DNA of 8,515 nucleotides from an uncultured Clostridia bacterium (GTDB lineage: Bacteria; Bacillota_A; Clostridia; Oscillospirales; Oscillospiraceae). The notes under the pieces were generated by a model that saw only the letters and a list, made by a program, of their open reading frames with translations, was not told the origin of the DNA and made no database searches. The DNA lies in contig CAMKAP010000081.1 in assembly GCA_946410505.1 (NCBI GenBank), positions 1 to 8,515 of the forward strand. The letters are read 5' to 3'. The position numbers and the translations under genes were made by a program. Below are positions 6,130-8,515 of this stretch, one piece after another; the first letter of the stretch is position 1; the number at the start of each line of letters is the position of its first letter.

Positions 6130-6191
6130 AATGGAAACAGGAATCATTTATCCGGATTTCCACGCCTTCGGCCTGAGAAAGGGGACACCGC

Positions 6192-6548
6192 ATGTACCTG
6201 ACAAAAAATGAGATTGAGATCATGGATGTTCTGTGGCGGGAGAACCGCGCCCTTTCCCGTGGAGAGATCCTGAGTCTGTCTGTCGATAAAACCTGGATGG
6301 ACAGCTCGGTTCACATTCTGCTCAACAGTATGCTGAAGAAGGGCGCTATACGGGAAGCGGGATTTGTCAAGTGCGGAAAGACCTGCGGCAGAGTGTATGA
6401 AGCTGCGTTCAGCTGCGAGGAATATCACGTCGGCACCTTGGATTCCACCAGATGTGTGCCGGACCCGGTGAAGCTGGCAGAGGCCTATCTTACCGTACAC
6501 GAGCTGACGCAGGAACAGACCGCAGGCATCCTGGCACTTTTGAAGTAA
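6192..6548 (+). CDS. BlaI/MecI/CopY-family transcriptional regulator, cysteine-rich
   Basis: A 118-aa protein of the penicillinase repressor family: a winged-helix dimer that usually represses its own and linked promoters. The N-terminal helix-turn-helix reads LTKNEIEIMDVLWRENRALS, then SRGEIL, DSSVHILLNSMLKKGAI, and the wing around GKTCGRVYEAAFS. The C-terminal half (about 75-118) would be the short dimerisation region. It carries four cysteines: Cys61 and Cys65 in the wing, Cys74 and Cys88. I do not recall these in ordinary family members, so metal or redox sensing is possible but unproven. No BlaR1/MecR1-type membrane protease or beta-lactamase gene is near, so classical beta-lactam signalling is not indicated. 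The start has AAAGGGG (6178-6184) with 7 bases of spacing. It is a single-gene unit between its own promoter and a strong terminator. The next operon's promoter carries a similar repeat and is a plausible target. Confidence 0.88.
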   Translation: MYLTKNEIEIMDVLWRENRALSRGEILSLSVDKTWMDSSVHILLNSMLKKGAIREAGFVKCGKTCGRVYEAAFSCEEYHVGTLDSTRCVPDPVKLAEAYLTVHELTQEQTAGILALLK

Positions 6549-6565
6549 ATCACGGTTTACACAGC

Positions 6566-6597
6566 GCTGCGCGTCGGAGGACGCGCAGCATTTTTTT
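6566..6597 (+). terminator. Intrinsic terminator of the BlaI-like gene
   Basis: A 10-bp GC-rich stem, GCTGCGCGTC (6566-6575) with its complement (6580-6589), has loop GGAG. It is followed by A and a run of seven T (6591-6597). This is a textbook rho-independent terminator 17 bases after the stop codon. Confidence 0.93.
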
Positions 6598-6649
6598 ACG
6601 CTCGTGGTGCCCGTGTCTAAACAAGGCAGGAACAGCAGTCCGGTTGCTT

Positions 6650-6734
6650 TTGTCATTTTGCACCAAAAAGACGAGAATGGACATTTTTATGGTGTTTATC
6701 TTGCATATTTTCAGGCCCTGTGTTAAAATGACAA
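6650..6734. promoter_or_regulatory. Inverted repeat flanking the ATPase operon promoter, candidate operator
   Basis: TTGTCATTTT (6650-6659) and its exact complement AAAATGACAA (6725-6734) flank the promoter; the right arm covers most of the -10. TTGTCATTTT matches TTGCCATATT of the upstream regulator's promoter at 8 of 10 bases. A smaller hairpin (CACCAAAAA at 6661-6669 with TTTTTATGGTG at 6684-6694, one bulge) lies between the arms. Confidence 0.42.
6701..6729 (+). promoter_or_regulatory. Extended -10 promoter for the CooC-like ATPase operon
   Basis: TTGCAT (6701-6706) and TAAAAT (6724-6729) are 17 bases apart, with TGT directly before the -10. RNA would start near 6737. That leaves no room for a ribosome site before the upstream in-frame ATG at 6744 and supports the start at 6789. 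Confidence 0.65.
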
Positions 6735-6775
6735 CGATATTACATGATGGCCTTATTGCGCCATTTTATACCGAC

Positions 6776-6783
6776 AGGGGGGA
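6776..6783 (+). promoter_or_regulatory. Ribosome binding site deciding the ATPase start
   Basis: AGGGGGGA lies 5 bases before ATG at 6789. The longer in-frame start at 6744 has no such site and would add 15 residues (MMALLRHFIPTGGTQ) not typical of the family. Confidence 0.75.
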
Positions 6784-6788
6784 CGCAA

Positions 6789-7550
6789 ATGGAGAATAAA
6801 GCCAAGATCATAACCGTGGCGGGCAAAGGCGGCGTGGGCAAAACCTCGATCTGCGCGTGCATCGTGCGCAAGCTCGTGGAGAAATACCCGGACAAAAAGA
6901 TCCTTGCGATCGACGCCGACCCTGCCGTGGGGCTTTCTGTTGCTCTTGGCGTGGATGTGAAGCTGACGCTGGACGATATTCGCATGAGCATTGTCGACAG
7001 CGTGGAAAACGGGGAAACCAGGGAGGCTCTTGAGCTTCTCAGCGAGGCGCGCTTCCGCATTTTTGACGCGCTGGTGGAGATGCCGGGCTTTGCCTTTCTG
7101 GCGATCGGCCGGCCGGAGAGCTCCGGCTGCTACTGCAAGGTAAACTCTTATCTCAAGGAAGTCATCGGTATCCTCGCCAACAGCTTCGACTACGTCGTGA
7201 TCGACGGCGAAGCCGGCATCGAACAGATCCAGCGCCGCGTGATGGAAAAGGTCAGCCACCTGCTGCTGATCACCGACCAGAGCAAGAAAGGCGTGCAGGT
7301 CATCACCACCATCAAGGGCGTGGCGGACGAACTGATCTCCTACGATCGGATCGGCGCCATCATCAACCGTGTCACCAATCCCGAGCTGGTTCCTCTGATG
7401 GAATGCCCGGTGGAGGTGCTCACAGCCATCCCCGCAGACAACACCTTTGCCGCCAACGACATTCGCGGCAAGAGCGTCATGGAACTGCCTGCGGATTCCG
7501 TTATGCTCAAGGGAGTGGAGGAAGCACTCCGGAAAATAGACATTCTGTGA
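6789..7550 (+). CDS. CooC-like MinD-family ATPase (metallocluster maturation type)
   Basis: A 253-aa cytosolic P-loop ATPase of the SIMIBI/MinD/NifH-like class. The deviant Walker A is GKGGVGKT (12-19) with signature Lys13. IDADP (41-45) is the switch I region and VIDGEAGIEQIQRR is the switch II region, close to the EAGIEH-type motif of CooC. GRPESSGCYCKVN contains Cys114-x-Cys116, matching the Cys-x-Cys pair with which CooC dimers bind a metal ion. LLITDQSKKGVQ and IINRV are further family motifs. CooC proteins use ATP-driven dimer changes to help load nickel into carbon monoxide dehydrogenase. No CO dehydrogenase gene is in view here. The next gene, 17 bases downstream, is a 2-hydroxyacyl-CoA dehydratase family protein, so this ATPase may mature or activate that Fe-S protein. 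The family is well supported; the client is inferred. Confidence 0.9.
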   Translation: MENKAKIITVAGKGGVGKTSICACIVRKLVEKYPDKKILAIDADPAVGLSVALGVDVKLTLDDIRMSIVDSVENGETREALELLSEARFRIFDALVEMPGFAFLAIGRPESSGCYCKVNSYLKEVIGILANSFDYVVIDGEAGIEQIQRRVMEKVSHLLLITDQSKKGVQVITTIKGVADELISYDRIGAIINRVTNPELVPLMECPVEVLTAIPADNTFAANDIRGKSVMELPADSVMLKGVEEALRKIDIL

Positions 7551-7553
7551 AAA

Positions 7554-7560
7554 AGAGGTG
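7554..7560 (+). promoter_or_regulatory. Ribosome binding site deciding a TTG start
   Basis: AGAGGTG lies 6 bases before TTG at 7567. An in-frame TAA at 7561-7563 prevents any earlier start, and no ATG occurs in this frame before the conserved region. Confidence 0.75.
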
Positions 7561-7566
7561 TAACAT

Positions 7567-8515
7567 TTGAAAGATCTTAAGCATCTGATCTACTTTGAGA
7601 GTCTGCTTGAGAATGCTGACAATGAGTTGGTGGAGAAGGCGAAGGCCGACGGCGGCGTCTGTCTCGGCTATACCTGTTTCCACATCCCCGAGGTCCTGCT
7701 CAATGTCGACAACTGCTTCTCGACCAGGCTCCGCGCCCCCAACACCGGCTCCATCGACATCGCCACCTATTACATGTCTAACTACACCTGCGAGTTCGCC
7801 CGCGCTCTGCTGGAGCGCGCCATCGAGGGCGGCTACCAGTATCTGGACGCGCTGATCGGTGTGGACGCCTGCTCGATGATGAACCGTTCCATGGAGCACT
7901 TTGAGATCCTGAACGTCAACACCAAGCCCAATTTCTTCGTCACCCACTGCGACATGCCCTTCAAGATCACCGACTACACGGTGGACGGCTATGTCAAGCA
8001 GATGCAGGCCCACGTGCTCAACCGCCTGCATGAAACCTTCGGCACCGACATCTCCGACGAGGCCATCCGCAAGGCCGTGGCCGAGCACAACGAGATGTGC
8101 AGAGTCATCACCGAGATCCGCGAGATGCGCAAGGCCGAAAACCCGGTCATCACCGGCTATGAGTTCCACATTCTGAACCTGGTGAGCTATGTGTGTCCCA
8201 CGAAGCTGATCCTGCCCTACCTGCAGGAGACGCTGGAAGAGCTCAAGACCCGCGAGCCCGACGTCAAGCCCAATTTCCGCGCGAGAGTGGCCATTGTCGG
8301 CTCCGAGATCGACGATCCCAACCTGACCAAGCTCATCGAGGACGTGGGCGCCCTGGTCGTGTCCGACCGCTACTGCTTCGGCTCCACGCCCGGCCGCGAA
8401 GTCATCGAGCTCAAGGACGACGAGCCCGCGCTGCCGCAGATCTGCCGGCACTACATGGAAGTCTCCGAGTGCGCCCGCTACATCTCCGACGAGAAGGTGC
8501 TGCAGCGCCGCGAGA
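7567..8515 (+). CDS. 2-hydroxyacyl-CoA dehydratase / benzoyl-CoA reductase family subunit (HgdB/BcrB-like), 3' end outside the window
   Basis: The first 316 codons of a protein of the HgdB/BcrB (2-hydroxyglutaryl-CoA dehydratase D component) family, usually about 380-430 aa. Members are cytosolic Fe-S proteins that receive ATP-energised electrons for radical dehydration or ring reduction. The family's opening pattern GYTCFHIPEVLLN (34-46) is present. Cys37, Cys102 (GVDACSMMNRS) and Cys270 (SDRYCFGS) are the likely cluster ligands; Cys128 lies in THCDMP. VAIVGSEIDDPNL (about 239-251) begins the second Rossmann-like half, as expected. The start is TTG, fixed by an upstream in-frame stop and a good ribosome site. 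It follows a CooC-like ATPase by 16 bases and is surely co-transcribed. No ASKHA-type activator (HgdC/BcrA) is seen, though one may lie downstream. Double-cubane cluster proteins are relatives and remain a possible identity. The substrate cannot be named. Confidence 0.88.
   Translation, partial: MKDLKHLIYFESLLENADNELVEKAKADGGVCLGYTCFHIPEVLLNVDNCFSTRLRAPNTGSIDIATYYMSNYTCEFARALLERAIEGGYQYLDALIGVDACSMMNRSMEHFEILNVNTKPNFFVTHCDMPFKITDYTVDGYVKQMQAHVLNRLHETFGTDISDEAIRKAVAEHNEMCRVITEIREMRKAENPVITGYEFHILNLVSYVCPTKLILPYLQETLEELKTREPDVKPNFRARVAIVGSEIDDPNLTKLIEDVGALVVSDRYCFGSTPGREVIELKDDEPALPQICRHYMEVSECARYISDEKVLQRRE

Larger units (their letters stand above)
5854..6191. other. 338-base divergent control region
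   Basis: This AT-rich spacer separates the DUF1858 gene (- strand) from the BlaI-like gene (+ strand). It contains a leader palindrome (5907-5923), a - strand promoter (5987-6016), and a + strand promoter (6094-6122) bracketed by an inverted repeat. Open frames running into it have no recognisable protein content. No RNA gene was recognised. Confidence 0.7.

Noticed and set aside
6192..6548. Beta-lactam resistance locus
   Set aside because: BlaI-family membership alone does not imply it; no BlaR1/MecR1 protease, beta-lactamase or penicillin-binding protein gene is in the window.
6144..6656. 170-codon - strand frame opposite the BlaI-like gene
   Set aside because: It reads through the reverse of a clear terminator and opposite a recognisable winged-helix gene.
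6744..6788. Longer start for the CooC-like ATPase
   Set aside because: It lies within a few bases of the predicted RNA start, lacks a ribosome site, and adds non-family residues; ATG 6789 has AGGGGGGA upstream.
6789..7550. Nitrogenase iron protein (NifH) or MinD cell-division ATPase
   Set aside because: The protein lacks the NifH cluster cysteines in their usual contexts and a MinD C-terminal membrane helix. The GRPxxxGCYCxxN and EAGIE motifs point to CooC.
7507..8451. 314-codon - strand open frame opposite the dehydratase gene
   Set aside because: The + strand shows conserved HgdB-family motifs and cysteines. The antisense product is Val/Leu/Gly/His-rich with no recognisable domain.

Overview
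The window looks like a chromosomal segment of a GC-rich, anaerobic, gut-type Clostridia, most like the Oscillospiraceae. This is inferred from the gene set: a hexuronate catabolism operon, an archaeal/clostridial-type GltA, a DUF1858 redox protein, a BlaI-family regulator, a CooC-like ATPase and a 2-hydroxyacyl-CoA dehydratase subunit. High GC coding sequence, strong AGGAGG-like ribosome sites and AT-rich intergenic promoters agree. No rRNA, tRNA, CRISPR array, transposase or phage gene was seen.

Region 1 (1-1947, + strand) is a damaged hexuronate operon. It begins inside uxaC (glucuronate isomerase), whose visible part is intact. Nine bases later comes a broken gene: the first quarter of uxaB (tagaturonate reductase) runs in frame into the last 81 codons of uxaA (altronate dehydratase). 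An in-frame TAG also sits at codon 9. By comparison with the families, about 2.3 kb spanning the uxaB 3' part and uxaA 5' part is missing, so the galacturonate branch cannot work from this locus. A perfect 18-bp hairpin overlaps the end of the hybrid gene.

Region 2 (1948-3641) has a 339-base gene-poor spacer with an AAAATCAAAGC palindrome and possible promoters. It is followed by a stand-alone GltA/GltD-type NAD(P)H flavoprotein with two Cys-rich Fe-S motifs and no large partner subunit in view. A 15-bp hairpin separates it from the convergent genes that follow.

Region 3 (3670-6016, - strand) holds a sensor kinase and an OmpR-type response regulator overlapping by 4 bases. Upstream of them lies a 70-aa DUF1858 (Hcp-associated redox disulfide) protein with its own extended -10 promoter. 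A strong hairpin lies between the DUF1858 gene and the regulator, immediately next to the regulator's ribosome site.

Region 4 (6086-8515, + strand) is the most interesting part. It contains a small BlaI/MecI-type regulator with four cysteines, a terminator, then a CooC-like MinD-family ATPase and the first 316 codons of a 2-hydroxyacyl-CoA dehydratase (HgdB/BcrB) family protein. The promoters of the regulator and of the ATPase operon share a GTGTTAAAAT extended -10. Each is bracketed by a related 9- or 10-bp inverted repeat (TTGCCATAT/ATATGGCAA and TTGTCATTTT/AAAATGACAA). This suggests, but does not prove, that one regulator controls both. Pairing a CooC-type ATPase with an HgdB-like Fe-S subunit suggests an ATP-driven metallocluster assembly or activation module whose substrate is unknown.
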